From contig OZ024827.1 of NCBI GenBank assembly GCA_964016985.1, forward strand, positions 54,602,684 through 54,666,683: a stretch of DNA of 64,000 bases. The letters run 5' to 3'. The DNA comes from Anodontia alba. Lineage: Eukaryota > Mollusca > Bivalvia > Lucinida > Lucinidae. Under the pieces are notes generated by a model. It searched no databases, was not told where the DNA came from, and saw nothing but the letters and a program-made list of their open reading frames with translations. The position numbers and the translations under genes were made by a program. This document shows positions 45,629 through 57,607 of the stretch, piece by piece (the stretch's first letter is position 1; each line of letters starts with the position of its first letter).

Positions 45629-48478
45629 AGCTTATTTTCCCTATATCTATATAGAAAAGTCTTCTTGTCAGAAACCACTGGATCGATTTCAATATAACTT
45701 GGCAGAAATGTTTCCTTGGTGACCCTCTACCAAGAGTGTTCAAGCCATCATGATTTGTCAAAAAACATGGCGGCTAGGGGGCGGGGCTTATTTTCCCTAT
45801 ATGTCTGTATAAAAAAGTTTAAAAATCTTCTTGTCAGAACCCACTGAACCAATTTCAATATAACTTGGCAGGGCCATTTTTCCTTAATATCTATACAGAA
45901 AACTTGAATGATCTTCTTGTCAGAAACCACTGGACCGATTTCAATATAATATTGCAGGAATGTTTCTTTTGTAACCTCCTACCAAGATTGTTCAAGTCGT
46001 CATGATCGATTCATCAAAAAACATGGCCACCAGGGGGCGGGGCTTATTCTCCCTATATATCTATATAGAAAACTCTAAAAATCTTCTTGTCAGAAACCAC
46101 TGTACCGATTTTGTTATAACTTGGCAGAAATGTTTCCTTGGTGACCCTCTACCAAGATTGTTCAAGTAATCATGATTTGTCAAAAAACTTGGCTGCCAGG
46201 GCGGGGTTAAATTATTTTCCCTATATATCTCTATAGAAAACTTAAAAAATCTTCTTGTCAGAACCACTGGACCGATTTCAGTATAACTTGGCAGAAATGT
46301 TTCTTTGGTGACCTTCTACCAAGGTTGCTCAAGCCGTCATGATTTGTCATAAAACATGGCGGCTAAGGGGCAGGGCTTTTAGCTGCGGGGCTTATTTTCC
46401 CAATATATCTTTATAGAAAACTTTAAAAATCTTCTCATAAGAAACCGTTTGACCGAGTTCAATGTAACTGGGCAGGAATGTTGGTTTGGTGACCTTCTAC
46501 CAAGATTGTTCAAGCCCTCATGATACGTCAAAAAAACATGGCCACCAGGGATCGGGGCTTATTTTCCATATACAGTGTAGCTCCAATACATCGCGGTCCG
46601 TTATTTCGTGAAATCCAGTATATCGCGAATAGGCCATGGCTCCCAAATTTTCCATAAGCAAAAAAAAAAAAAATTAAAAACATAAAATGTTTGTTGTTTT
46701 ATTTAACTTCAGAAAAAAAAAAAAAAAAAAAAAAAACGCGTTCCGCCTCCGGTAATTGATTTTTCGCGCCTATTCGGACGCTGAGTCGCGCGTCAGGTAT
46801 TATATGATAAACAATCCACTTAGTGTCAATCAGCGCACACGTTGATTATAATTGGCAAACAATAAATTATATCGCCGTAATTGTCGTAATCATTATCATC
46901 ATTTAGTACATAGATCTACTCAATGCTCAATGAGTCGATGATGCCCACAAACTAATTTTGCTCAGCAGGGGAAAACGGTCCACCTCCTTTTCAACACCAG
47001 CAAATTTTACAAGACAGTAGTCTTACGATGTTTCTGTCCAACATACACAGATCGTAGTCCGCTTATTTTACACTTCTGTAGATATAAATATTTCAGAAGA
47101 AAACAACTGCGTCAAATAAACAAAAACAAACAATAAAAAAAAGAAAAAAAAAAAGAAATTAACTTTGTTTTTTTTTTGCGCCCGCAATATAAGCCAAGGG
47201 AAGCAACTCAAGTTATCTTAGCACAATTGAGTAACTTCCCTTCGCCAGAGTATCCAAAATGGCGTCCTAAATTGTCAATCCGATGATTTCTTGTTTTCAA
47301 ACGTAGTTTATCAGCTGGTTTCGATTGGAATTACTTGTTAGACATAGCGCACCTTTGTAAATTATTCCATTGAGCAATTCTAATCCAATTTTAATTAGGA
47401 AATATGGTGACAACATAACTGAATGCCATTTATCCGTGATGTCTCAGCAAACTACCACAGCGACAAACCGAGCGAGTGTTATGCACGCCGTTGTACAGTA
47501 CAGCCAGCGAGACATTCCTATTTGTCTCATTTCGCGGTGACAATCTGTCCCGGTGACTGTACCCGCTGTCTCGCTCAACAGTTTCCCTGTCCCGGTTATG
47601 AATATTAAGACAGCGAGACAGGTAGAATTGTCCCGATGACTCGGCGATACCCAGCGCGACGCAGCGTGACATTTTATTGCATGATTATGTAATCAATAGT
47701 GTGGATTTCCATTCACCTGGACAAAAATACTTTGCTCGTGCCAGTTTTATTAAAATAAAAATCCGGGTCTTCCCAGTATCTTTAAAACGTTGAGAAAATA
47801 AAGAAATAATAAAGAAAAATGTTTTTGTCCTGTTATAATTTCCTTGAATATGTTGCATAATACAAATCGTTGTTCTTATTCATATATGATACAATGTATA
47901 AGAACAAGGGTACAAAATATACGTGTACTTGAAAACGGGATTTGTTTTGCGAAGAAAATTTGGTTGTACATGTATACATGTATTTGTACGCATGTGGTAG
48001 AATGTCTAAAGATGCCTTTTGCCCAGTGAAAAAGCACCTTGTTCGTGACTGGTCTAAAGAAAACCCCGGTAGCCCCATTCACTGTTCGAGCACGTAACAT
48101 GGGTCTCAACAAAGCCCCATATAAAAAAGTACCGGATTCTTTGGCTCAGTCTAGTCCGGCCACACAAGTGGGTCCGGCATGGTCATTTTTACTTAATGTG
48201 CCGTAGAAAACAAAACAAACACACAAAAATCACAAAGAGAATCAAACTTTTGCCCCCAATCGACGAATTACGTATTTATATTTGGTATTCCTGTAACGAC
48301 TTTTTCGCCTGCAACAACTGCACGCGCTCAATATAAATGACGTAATGTGGTTAAAGACCGGGAAATTCTCACTCGCGTGCAGCAACCGCACGTGTCAATA
48401 TAAATTTACTTAAAGGGGCACTTCTGCTATCAAAGAGGCATTGAATCAATAAGACAGCACATGTGTAAAGGGTGCCTG

Positions 48479-48479
<1 letters not shown>

Positions 48480-48518
<39 letters not shown>
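48480..48518 (+). repeat. (CA)n microsatellite
   Basis: About 19 CA units. Confidence 0.95.
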
Positions 48519-48521
<3 letters not shown>

Positions 48522-48564
48522 ACTACGCACAGAAGGGGCAATAGAGGCTAATGACAATTCAAAT

Positions 48565-48723
48565 GAGTGAGTGATTTTTATTACGTCCCACTAACAGCTA
48601 GGTCCTACGGAGATGTGGACCTTGGTGCAAAGCCCCATATGAAAGGCTTGAGAAGCTTGGAATTGAACTCATGACCCCTGGGTGACAAAACGAGCAGCTT
48701 TACCACTACACAACCGAGGCGTC
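48565..48723 (-). mobile_element. SINE-3 (tRNA-derived), minus strand
   Basis: Reverse complement begins GACGCCTCGGTTGTGTAGTG, has A box TGTGTAGTGGTAAAGC and B box GAGTTCAATTCC, and ends GGGACGTAATAAAAATCACT. No flanking duplication seen. Confidence 0.72.
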
Positions 48724-48959
48724 ATTTCCCAATATTTCATACTGTTAAATATCTAATAAAAGGACTGCAGACATTTCACCATTCCCCGCCTCTGCACTTA
48801 CATCAAGCAAGTGCCATAGCTCTGTTAATAAATTAATAAAATTTCAAGAATATATCTCAAATAGTTTTCAAGTTACAGAGCCGACAGAAATATATTACAG
48901 AAATCACTAAAATATTTTCTGTGATCAAAGGGCCGTAACTCCAAAAGCAGGCTCTATCG

Positions 48960-49105
48960 TCAAAGTATATGAAAGAAAAGAAGGGCAGTTATCAGTTCCT
49001 GCTGAAATGATTAATAGCTTATGAATAAGCCCATCCCGGAAAAGTGTGCAGGCTCGACAAGAGCGAAAATAGTGTTGACTTGGCCGTTTAACTCCAGTTC
49101 AAACC
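48960..49105 (+). repeat. Decayed SINE-1 body and tail
   Basis: GAAGGGCAGTTATCAGTTCC, AATAAGCCCATCCCGG and GTGTTGACTTGGCCGTTTAA align with the second half of SINE-1. Confidence 0.6.
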
Positions 49106-49684
49106 AGAATTACGTCGGTACAAAGTTCTCATGTCTGAAGTAAGATTTACAATGTGCGTTCACTGAACAGGACAAAACGTACACTACTACAATGTACGTG
49201 CGACCAGCAAAGACTCGGGCCAGTCTCTGCATCGACCCACTATATGAAGCAAGCTTCTTGGATAGCCCGGAGTCCAAGGAAGGTGCATACTGTACGATCA
49301 GCGAATGATCTGGTCAGAATGTGCTGTTGCAGTCGCACATTTTATCTCGCTTTGGACAGCCCGACTATCGAAGTTAAATACGATCAGCGAATTCTTTATC
49401 AAAATTTTCAGTTGCGCAGACTGACCCGAGTCTTCGCTCGTCGCACAAGACGTTTTGTTAAACCCAGAGATTGTAGGAGGCACATACGATTAGCGAAGGC
49501 TCTGATCAGACTACTGATGTGCAGGATCAGAGTGCATGTGCAGGCTGATCCGTCTCTTCGTACAAGTTTTATCGTAGGTTTTGCCATGCACAGACTCATG
49601 CGTGATTTGTTTGTGCAAACCATAACGCTAAGCACTGGGTAAAATTTTCAACAGGCGACATTTTGAAATATTTTTATCATTCTT

Positions 49685-49755
49685 CCAAGAAAACAGGATT
49701 TGCGTTTCATGCAAATTGTCTCCATTGCATGAAATGTCAAATCCTGTTTTCTTGG
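49685..49755. repeat. 71-bp hairpin
   Basis: CCAAGAAAACAGGATTTG + TTTCATGCAA on the left is matched inversely on the right (18 + 10 paired bases, 2-3 unpaired between blocks, 10-nt loop). MITE-like; a small-RNA precursor shape is possible but unsupported. Confidence 0.8.
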
Positions 49756-49794
49756 TAATAAAAAAAAAAAATAACGAATTTGTCGTCTGCTGAA

Positions 49795-49960
49795 TTTATA
49801 GCCCAGATAATGGTAAGTTCGATACCCGCGAGCACCAAGTGTTGTGTCCTTACGCAAGGCACTTTATCCTCGTAACTTAGTATTGGTTTCTACTCAGCTC
49901 GCTACCCAGGAAGACTCTGCCTAGAATGTCTGCGAGGACATATGGCTGATCATTTTGAAG
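49795..49960 (+). repeat. SINE-like fragment with B box
   Basis: GGTAAGTTCGATACCCGCGA resembles a tRNA B box and is followed by GTGTCCTTACGCAAGGCACT, a common body word of animal tRNA-derived SINEs. Confidence 0.5.
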
Positions 49961-50429
49961 ACGCTTTTCCTCCGATGCTAGATTTATACACGTGTCTCTT
50001 TTACTCGTTAATTTAATTTCGGCCTTAGTTTTGCATATCGAATGTTGAAGACACAAAAACAGAACGCTTTACATGGAAATGAAAATTTTGAAGATTGCTC
50101 TGTAAGCCAATAAATGTGTTATTACTGTACATATTTTAAGAGAATAACATAACATAATATTCATTTTGTACCCAGATGAATGCGGGGTAACGTCCTCACA
50201 CTGCAGGTGTTTATTCTTTTAAGGGAGCTAACTGCAATTGACTATCAGAAGGGAGTTAACTGCAATTGCTTTACGTTGGAAAAACATTTTTTATGAATCG
50301 TGCCAAAAGAGGGAACATGCTTATACAATAAGATTAAACACCCTTCCGCCAGAAACTTGTAACTGCCACTCTTGAAGCAGTGGAAAGAGCGAATGACCGT
50401 TACAGTAGCAAATACATGTGTTTCATGAT

Positions 50430-50510
50430 AAATCGCTACAATCTGTGGGGATCGACTCCGCGATCAGGTCTTCAGGTCTCGCGTTCGATTCCCGCCCGTG
50501 CGATATCATT
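50430..50510 (+). repeat. tRNA-like B-box segment
   Basis: TCGCGTTCGATTCCCGCCCG resembles a T-arm, but no convincing A box, anticodon arm or acceptor stem is present. Probably SINE debris, not a tRNA gene. Confidence 0.4.
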
Positions 50511-50600
50511 TTTTTCCAATAAAGTCAGTGCAAACAATTTCTAGCTCGAAAGGAGACATGTCATATTTGCATGAGGGTAAAAAGAAAGAGCATTCCAGAG

Positions 50601-50783
<183 letters not shown>

Positions 50784-51566
50784 GCAAAACTTGTAAGATT
50801 CTGGCTCGTCCATTTTAGGCACATACGGCTGAGATTTAGATATTCCTACAGACAAATGGCTAAACTGTTTTTGCAAACAGTGAATACCCTGATCAGACGA
50901 CGCGTTCTATCATCTCGATATATGACAAGTATTTTTTTTTGTTGTTGTTTTTTTTGTTTAAAGTGACATAAGACACCAAGACACCAAGTCACCATCGTCA
51001 AGTGTTGTTTTAAATGGACAGTCCTAACCCTGGTCTAATCATTTACCGTCCAGCCCTCGATCCGAGCAGTGTAGATACATTTCAGCCTGTCCAGTTCTGT
51101 CTCCCTTGTCAAATGAAATGTATCCATACTTTAACCCTTGAAGCAAGCGCTTAGCATATTCAGCAGACTGCATTTTCATTTTTTTTTTCTTATTTTCCAG
51201 TGTAAATCAAGCTTGTCATTACATGTGAATCGACGATTCACATGAAATGTTCAGCCTTATTTTACTGTAAAATACTAAAACAGATCGGCATCTCTACAAT
51301 TTTCAGCAGTGCTTCGGGATCAAACTACTTTCTTGGCCGCAGCAGCAGCACGTGCAAAGTGACACGAGAAACATGGGTCAGACTGGATAAAAGTGATTGT
51401 CACATGAAAATGAGTATAGGAAGACTCAGGCGGCCACCACCCCTAATCCAAAACTTAAACGGGGCGATTAGAAATCATCGGAGGCTTTGGTCCAAATACG
51501 TTGCCGGCCTTGCGCACTGGGGCTATCAGCTGTTGTTCGGATATGCCTTTTGATACTCGCGGCTGA

Positions 51567-51569
51567 AAT

Positions 51570-51603
<34 letters not shown>
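51567..51603 (+). repeat. Poly-A tract
   Basis: About 35 A; may be the tail of an unrecognised retroposon (51050-51566 upstream shows no motif). Confidence 0.8.
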
Positions 51604-51604
<1 letters not shown>

Positions 51605-52880
51605 ACTCGCAGAGTTGGTCCTCGGAAGCAGAACTATTTAAGTGTGTAGATTTTGCAGTCTGTTCCTGCTGCTGCCAACACTAGTTTAGAGGGTATTTAT
51701 TGTATTCGCAGTTGTAACAATTTTTGTTTGGTTACTCCAAACCACTCGACGGAAAATTGCGGATTGTAAAATTGGTTCGCGGATTGAAAATAATAATAAT
51801 AATAATAATGTTTGTTTTTTGGGGTTTTTTTTTTTCTGTTACCTGAGCCCTACTGGAGGTACAGTAAAATGGTCAATACTGGTAAAAACTTCTTATCTTA
51901 CGGTCATAAATGTCGCGCTGTGACTCGCTGTGTCTCTATGAAAGGCAATAAAATTCTCGGCCGGATTAGTGTCTCGCTCAGCGTATCGCTACAATGTCTC
52001 GCTGAGAATACCTGTGCGTCTCGCCAGCTGTCTCGCTCGTCTCGGTGACAAGACGAAGCAACACCGTGACGGAAAAATTGGTCATGGTGACGACCGAGAT
52101 CTATAGGAATGTCTCGCTGGCTGTACTGTACATGCATGGTACATGTCGGGACTTATATCGCGCTCCAACCACATCGCGGTTTCAGGGTTATGGACCCGCA
52201 ATACCGCGATATATTGGAGCTACACTGTATATCTGTATAGAAAACTTTAAAATTCTTCTTTTCAGAAACCACCTGACCGATTTCAATATTACTTGACAGG
52301 AATGTTGCTTTGGTGACCCTCTACCAAGATTGTTCAAGCAATCATGATTTGTCAAAAAACATGGCTGCTAGGGGGCGGGGCTTATTTTCCCGATATATCT
52401 AAATAGAAAACTTTAAAAATTTTAGTGTCAGAAACCACTGAACCGATTTCAATATAACTTGGCAGGAATGTTCCTTTGGTGACCCTCTACCAAATTTCTT
52501 CAAGCTGTCATGATTCATCAAAAAACATGGCTGTTAGAGGGCAGGGCTTATTCTCCCTATATAGCTATATAAAACACTTTAAAAATCTTTTTGTCAGAAA
52601 CCACTGGACCAATTTCAATATAACTTGGCAGAAATGTTCCTTTGGTGACCCTCTTTCAAGATTCAGTTCAAGCCATCATGATGCATTAAAAAAAACATGG
52701 CCGCTGGGGGGCAGGGCTATAAAATTTATACAAAAATCTTAGAGCAGTGGCTGAAACTTCAACAGTAAGTATGCAAATCTGTTTGCTCAGGTGAGCGATA
52801 TAGGACCATCATGGTTCTCTTGTTAAATATTGTTAACTTAAAGGATGTGTGAAACAGACTGGCGTTTCTGAAGGATGTTG

Positions 52881-52948
52881 AGCATAAGATGAAATGTCCA
52901 GATTTGGTGGACAATTTCACACCAAATCTGAGTATTTCATCTTATGCC
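52881..52948. repeat. 68-bp imperfect palindrome
   Basis: GCATAAGATGAAATGTCCAG and ATTTGGTG on the left pair with CACCAAATCTGAGTATTTCA... on the right (about 25 of 28 positions). It abuts the hAT LDPRFK block and breaks its frame. Confidence 0.8.
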
Positions 52949-53028
52949 ACCTGAGGCATTCACAAACATTTTCAAAGAAGTTAAAATATGAAAGTAACTG
53001 GTTTTGAACCTGGGATCCAGTACAGTAC
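52949..53028 (-). pseudogene. hAT transposase, LDPRFK block (part 1)
   Basis: Minus-strand frame TVLDPRFKTSYFHI, the conserved LDPRFK motif of the hAT catalytic core, with its upstream codons across element N2 at 53579-53640. It stands between the central domain (55 kb) and the linker (45 kb), as expected for one protein. Confidence 0.8.
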
Positions 53029-53063
53029 CAGGGATTACCCTGGAAAATTTTGGAGAGGGGCCG

Positions 53064-53104
53064 ACATGTGAAAATGCTAAACGAAATTTAGCATTTTCAC
53101 ATGT
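53064..53104. repeat. Short perfect palindrome in N2
   Basis: ACATGTGAAAATGCTAAA, spacer CGAAA, then its exact inverse; 18-bp arms. Confidence 0.9.
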
Positions 53105-53293
53105 CCTAAACCTGCTCTCCTTTGTTTGGAACGATTTCATTATCTTTTCATTTTCCACTTCTTCATTTGGGCCTTCCTCATTTGTATCTGATATCGTCGG
53201 AACTGTCTGTGTCAGATCGGTATTAATGCCGTTGTTTGTTTGTTTTTTGATGAAGAAGCCATCGAGTTTTTGTTGCTTCGCACTGGAAGCCAT
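53105..53293 (-). pseudogene. N-terminal fragment of a second transposase-like gene inside N2
   Basis: Starts MASSAKQQKLDGFFIKKQTN, the type of N-terminus ('K..KLDxFFxKK') seen before the zinc finger in several hAT-like proteins, followed by an acidic stretch (NEEGPNEEVENEK). The open frame then runs by chance into the host hAT LDPRFK codons. No zinc finger or catalytic residue is present. Assignment tentative. Confidence 0.45.
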
Positions 53294-53578
53294 TTTGATA
53301 GTTGAGATGAATACCGCGAGTATAACGGATACCGATTGGATGTTTCAGCAACAATAAACCAATAGAAACGATTGGCACAACTTACCGGGATAGACGCTTC
53401 CGAGTCGAACCGAACCGAACCAAAAAACGTATCCAGCCTTTTCCGGGCGCACCGATGATTTTCTTTCGCGGCATCGAAATTTTCGGTGCGTCAATTCGGC
53501 GCACTGCAGAAATTTCGCTGCGGCAATGGAAAATAAATAGCGTCATTGGCGCAAGGGCGCGGTCTAAAGTGATCCCTG

Positions 53579-53640
53579 CAGTACATTCTTCCAGGAAACT
53601 TGTTATTCCTTCAAATATGTACCTGTTGTAGTAAACATAA
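53579..53640 (-). pseudogene. hAT transposase, LDPRFK block (part 2, upstream codons)
   Basis: Minus-strand frame RYIFEGITSFLEECTV continues into LDPRFK once N2 is set aside; CTACAACAG precedes it and may be a splice acceptor. Confidence 0.6.
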
Positions 53641-54097
53641 ATTTAGCTTAATTTATGTGATTCATGTTTTATTTTCAAGAGTCATTGTTATATATTAATT
53701 ATCAAACACTTTCTGTATTTAAATATAACGATTTATTATTAGCTTCTGTGATTAAAAATACCTGTGATAGAAATTGTGCTGTAAATAAATTAAATTAAAT
53801 TTAAATGGGTCTTGTTTTCTGTTTTCTCCTTGTCAAATCTAGCCAGTTATAAGTAAATAAAATTTAATGCATGTGGTAATTATTATTATATTATGAAATC
53901 AAGGTTTGTCCATGACTAATTTAAATTTTCAATAGAGGGATTGTAAGAAAGTTCCCAAATTTTGTTTGCCTTGTTGAGAGGTTGCCTGATACTGCTGTTT
54001 TAGTTTGGCATACTAGTGGCAGGTCTGTATCTTTGGGTGTCATAAGCATCTGAATCTTCTGCAGGAGAGGTTTTATGATAGATACTGTAGGTGTTTT
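53641..54097. other. AT-rich stretch, possibly a hAT intron
   Basis: Low-complexity AT-rich DNA between hAT coding pieces; no other feature seen. Confidence 0.4.
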
Positions 54098-55028
54098 TAT
54101 ACCCCGCCATACACTAGTGGCGGGGTATTATGGTTTCACGTTGGTCGTCCGTGAGTCAGTCTGTCCGTCCGTCGTACGTTCGTCCATCTGTTTTTTATTT
54201 CCGGATGATAACTTGAGTAAACATCAATGGATTTTCACCAAACTTGGTATGTGCATTGATATTGTGGAGATCTGGTATGAGATTGCTAATGGGCAAATTT
54301 CGTCAATTTTTGACGGAGTTATCTGCCCAAGACACGCCCATATTTTCGTTTCCGGACTATACCTTGAGTAAATAACAAGGGATTTTCACCAAACTTGCTA
54401 TATGCATTGACATTAAGGAGATCTGGTTTGGGATTGCTAATGGGCAAATTTCGTCAAATTTTTACGGCATTATCTGCCCAAGGCACGCCCATATTTTCGT
54501 TTCCGGATGATAACTTGAGTAAATAAGAAGGGATTTTCATCAAACTTGCTGTATATATTGACATTAAGGAGATCCAGTTTCGGATTGCTAATGGGCAAAT
54601 TTCGTAAAATGTTTACGGAGTTATCTGCCCGAGACATGCCCATATTTTTGTTTCCGCATGATAACTTTAGTAAATAACAAGGGATTTTAACCAAACTTGC
54701 TATATGTATTGACAGTAAGGAGATCAGGTTTTGAATTGCTAATGGGCAAATTTCGTCAAATTTTTACGGAGTTATCTGCCCGAGACACATCCATATTTTC
54801 ATTTCTGGAGGATAACTTGAGTAAATAACAAGGCCTTTTAACCATTGCTATATGCATTGATATTATCAAGATCTGGTTTAGGATTGTTATCTGTCCATTG
54901 ATATTATCAAGATCTGGTTTAGGATTGTTATCTGTCCCACTGTCATTTTCTTTCCAGACATTTTCGCAATGATAACTTTAATACATAAACAAATAATTGC
55001 TATGGCGGGGTATTTTGCTTGCGGTGCT
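54098..55028 (+). mobile_element. Element F2 (TATACCCCGCC family)
   Basis: 5' TATACCCCGCCATACAC with inverse arm GTGGCGGGGTAT, then GTCCGTGAGTCAGTCTGTCC. About five ~170-bp monomers follow (GATAACTTGAGTAAATAAC ... AGATCTGGTTT.GGATTGC ... GGAGTTATCTGCCC). ATGGCGGGGTAT lies near the 3' end; the exact 3' base is not fixed. Monomers are unrelated to F1, although the 5' hairpin is of the same style. Confidence 0.75.
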
Positions 55029-55049
55029 TTTATTTTTCTGTACAGATAG

Positions 55050-55485
55050 CATTTGTCATATCTCATAATGGGATCAGACCTTCCATGATAGTGTGAGCCA
55101 ACCTGGTATCTGTCTCTGATAACATACTGACATCAGATTCCCTTGTGTTTAGGTCATTTGATACTAGTGTGGCGTATATTGTGGGCTGCAAATGCAGATA
55201 GCGTTCCAACATATCTGCAGCTGAATTCCACCTTGTTGGTACGTCTTGGATTAATTTAAGTTCTCTGATTTTGGATTTCAGCAGCGTGGCTGTAGTAGTA
55301 CTGCAATGAAATTTCTCAACTCTTGATACAGCATCAATTTTCAAGGCTTTTTGAGCAGCAAGTTTCAAGCTGTAGGCAAAACAACCAATGTGTGGCTTTG
55401 TAACTCTTGTGCAGCCACTGTCATGTTTGCAGCATTATCAGTGACTAGCGGTGGGTTACCAGGACCAGGTAGACCCCTCTCAATG
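55050..55485 (-). pseudogene. hAT transposase, central catalytic region
   Basis: Minus-strand pieces: LVTDNAANM (conserved catalytic-Asp block), a worn CFAHTLNL site read as VVLPTA-stop-NLAAQKALKI, then DVPTRWNSAADMLERYLHLQ, the conserved TRWNS block. There is one stop and one frame change near 55370. The upstream part of the same protein continues beyond the SINE at 55486-55790. The frame ends near 55063 at EGLIPL, before element F2. Confidence 0.92.
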
Positions 55486-55790
55486 CCGGCCTCGGTGGCT
55501 CAGTTGGATGCACCGTCCGACTGGAGATCAGGAGGTTGTGGGTTCAACCCCTGCCGAGGTCGGCAACATTCTTTCGTGGAGATTGATCATGAAATATTTT
55601 GTAGGGTCGTTCTCTCCCTTCCGCTGATTCAAGAAGGGCAGTTGTTGGTTTCTGGCGAAAGAATGTGCACAATACTGGTTAACCGCTTAGAGGACTAAGC
55701 CTGCCCAGTAAATGTGTGGTTAGGTAAACTGACTGCGCTTGACATGACCCCATTGGGTTGACTGAACCGTAAAACCTCAACACAAACAAA
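55486..55790 (+). mobile_element. SINE-1, full length, inside hAT coding sequence
   Basis: Head GCCGGCCTCGGTGGCTCAG, B box GGGTTCAACCCC, tail ACCGTAAAACCTCAACAC. Duplication CCCCTCTCAATG (55474-55485) / CCCCACTCAATG (55791-55802). Setting the SINE aside rejoins the hAT reading frame as AIIEWGLPGPGNPP on the minus strand. Confidence 0.92.
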
Positions 55791-55802
55791 CCCCACTCAA
55801 TG

Positions 55803-56533
55803 ATGGCTTCCTTAATAACTCCTGCAATGTTTACTCCTGTGTGACTTTCTGGCATTGCCCTGGTCTGCAGTACAAAGTTCTCTAACTTCCAATCTGAAGT
55901 AATATGGACAGATGTGATGTTACATATGATTCTGTTGCACGATTGGTCCACCCATCTGTTGTCAGTGCTACAACACTTGCCTTAGACAAACTAGCTTTGA
56001 CAGATGAGACAGACACTTTATACATTTGCGGGATCAGAGTTTGTGAAAAATATGTCCTTCCTGGCAGATTGTAGTGAGGATCAAGAGTTCTGATCATGTC
56101 CATTTCCTTCAACAACACTTAAAGGCCTCCAATCATCTATGATGTAGCAAGCAATGGATCTTGTGATTGCAGAAGCACAGACTGAATGAAATGGATATTT
56201 TGAGGCAGCACTAAGCATCCCAGTAAGAATGGGCTGCATCTTCTTGACTTCTGTTGGTTTGAGAGAAGGTGTTGGGATTGTAACTGGACTTTCATGAGTT
56301 TCCTCTACTTTTACTTTCGTTTTCAAAGTGGCGGATGGATGGTGCCGATTGAGATGGGACGATGGATTCATTGTTCCTCCACAGTATTTGACTGACTGAT
56401 CACAGTGCCTACAGATCGCAACATTTTCAACAGGCTTCTGTGTCTGCTTGTTCATTTTAATCCAAAAATGGCCCCACACATCACTTTTTTCCTTTTTGTT
56501 AGGCACAAGTTGAAAATGATCGTTTTCGGCCAT
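55803..56533 (-). pseudogene. hAT transposase, N-terminus with BED zinc finger
   Basis: Start Met at 56533 (MAENDHFQLVPNKKEKSDVW). A BED-type finger with CRHC and HLNRHH (Cys-x2-Cys, His-x3-His) binds the transposon ends. After it come TPSLKPTEVKKMQPILTGML and RPLSVVEG, then, after a frameshift near 56110, TLDPHYNLPGRTYFSQTLIP and the catalytic-domain word VVALTTDGWTNRATESY. Another frameshift near 55935 precedes SDWKLENFVLQTRAMPESHT and the last residues EAIIEWG at the SINE. The start lies about 175 bp inside the right terminus at 56706, as in complete hAT elements. Confidence 0.93.
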
Positions 56534-56706
56534 GCTGTTTTTTTTTTTTTATGGACACACTTCATTCAGACATTTCGGATTGTCCGGAATGTTTAGGTGC
56601 AACTAAAAACCGGTATTACCGGTATATAATTTAGATAGCACGATACCGTTTTGGCTCGGGTCTATATTGCAATATACCAATCTACCGGTTTATCCTGATA
56701 GCCCTA

Positions 56707-56714
56707 CAATGCAA
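56707..56714 (+). repeat. Right 8-bp target-site duplication of the composite hAT
   Basis: CAATGCAA directly after the terminus ATCCTGATAGCCCTA; identical to 18484-18491. Confidence 0.7.
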
Positions 56715-57507
56715 TTATGGCATCAAGTTGCTTTGTTTTTCCTGTTTAACACATTTCCCCCATCCAATCCAAGCCTGTATATGCTTTCGATCAATATTTG
56801 GACTACTTTGGATCAATATTTGGAATACTTCGGATTGTTGCAGAGTTTTTCCAATTTACAAGCGTAGCTTTTCAAAACATTTTGACCCAAAGTCACGATT
56901 TTTGTGTTTGTTGTTTGTTTTTTTTTTTTCAAATTTTGTGAGGTGTGAGAAAAGCTGTTTTTCTGTGACCCTCAGGCAATTTTTGGGAGCCTTAACATTT
57001 TCGCATTTATGACCCTGGCCTATATTTCAAAGTCTAACAATTTTGTCATGTTTTGCATCAACCCTAGCATTTAGCTCCATTTCTGATTAATCATATGACC
57101 TATTCCTTGCTGTCAGTGGCTCAAACACTGTGGCATTAGTGACCATGACTTCATATTTAGTTTAATGACTTTGTCATTTCTACATATGTTATAATTGTCC
57201 AATGACTTTATCTTTCTTACATGAATTTTAGTGATTTACTTATTTATAATAATGACAGGTGCCAACAAATGCTACACTGCCTTCTGCGGAATTTTTATAT
57301 TGTATACCTATATCATATTTAGCACTCATTAATCTCAAATTATTTTCTCTTCATTTCATGTATTTGTTCAGAAGGCTTCAAGGGTTGGGATGGGACTTTT
57401 GTATTTCTGAAATCAGTCACAAAAGACCGAATTTTGAAATTATGACATTGAAAGATGATAAATTTCATTTCTTGGCTATAATATAGTTCATTCCTTGTAA
57501 TTTGTAG
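56715..57507. other. Host intron-like sequence, no gene recognised
   Basis: AT-rich with short diverged words; no convincing frame. Confidence 0.4.
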
Positions 57508-57607
57508 GTGTTCCAAGATGATATACAGTACCTTCTGTCAATGGAGGCACTCTGGAAGAAGAGAAGACCACCTACCCCTTTACACTGGAACAATTTACCC
57601 AGAACAG
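57508..57607 (+). CDS. Possible host-gene exon, product unknown
   Basis: A 100-bp stretch lies between AATTTGTAG and GTGAAG, open in the frame FQDDIQYLLSMEALWKKRR followed by PPTPLHWNNLPRT. Amino-acid content looks like real coding sequence (Trp, charged runs, no repeat origin), and it lies outside all recognised mobile elements. I do not recognise the protein. No neighbouring exon was identified in this window, so the surrounding DNA may be introns of a large gene. Confidence 0.4.

Larger units (their letters stand above)
53029..53578. mobile_element. Element N2: 550-bp TIR element with 6-bp duplication
   Basis: Ends CAGGGATTAC and inversely CAGGGATCAC, flanked by CAGTAC at 53023-53028 and 53579-53584. 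Removing it with one CAGTAC restores E-C-T-V-L-D-P-R-F-K in the interrupted hAT frame. It is a deletion derivative that keeps only the first codons of a gene. A hAT group with 6-bp duplications is possible. Confidence 0.75.

Noticed and set aside
49154..49642. 162-codon frame in K3 as a transposase
   Set aside because: No catalytic or DNA-binding motif, Arg/Leu/Cys-rich composition, and internal repetition of CGATCAGCGAA-like words; not supportable.
50430..50510. tRNA gene
   Set aside because: Only a B-box/T-arm-like word is present; no acceptor stem, anticodon arm or A box could be assembled.
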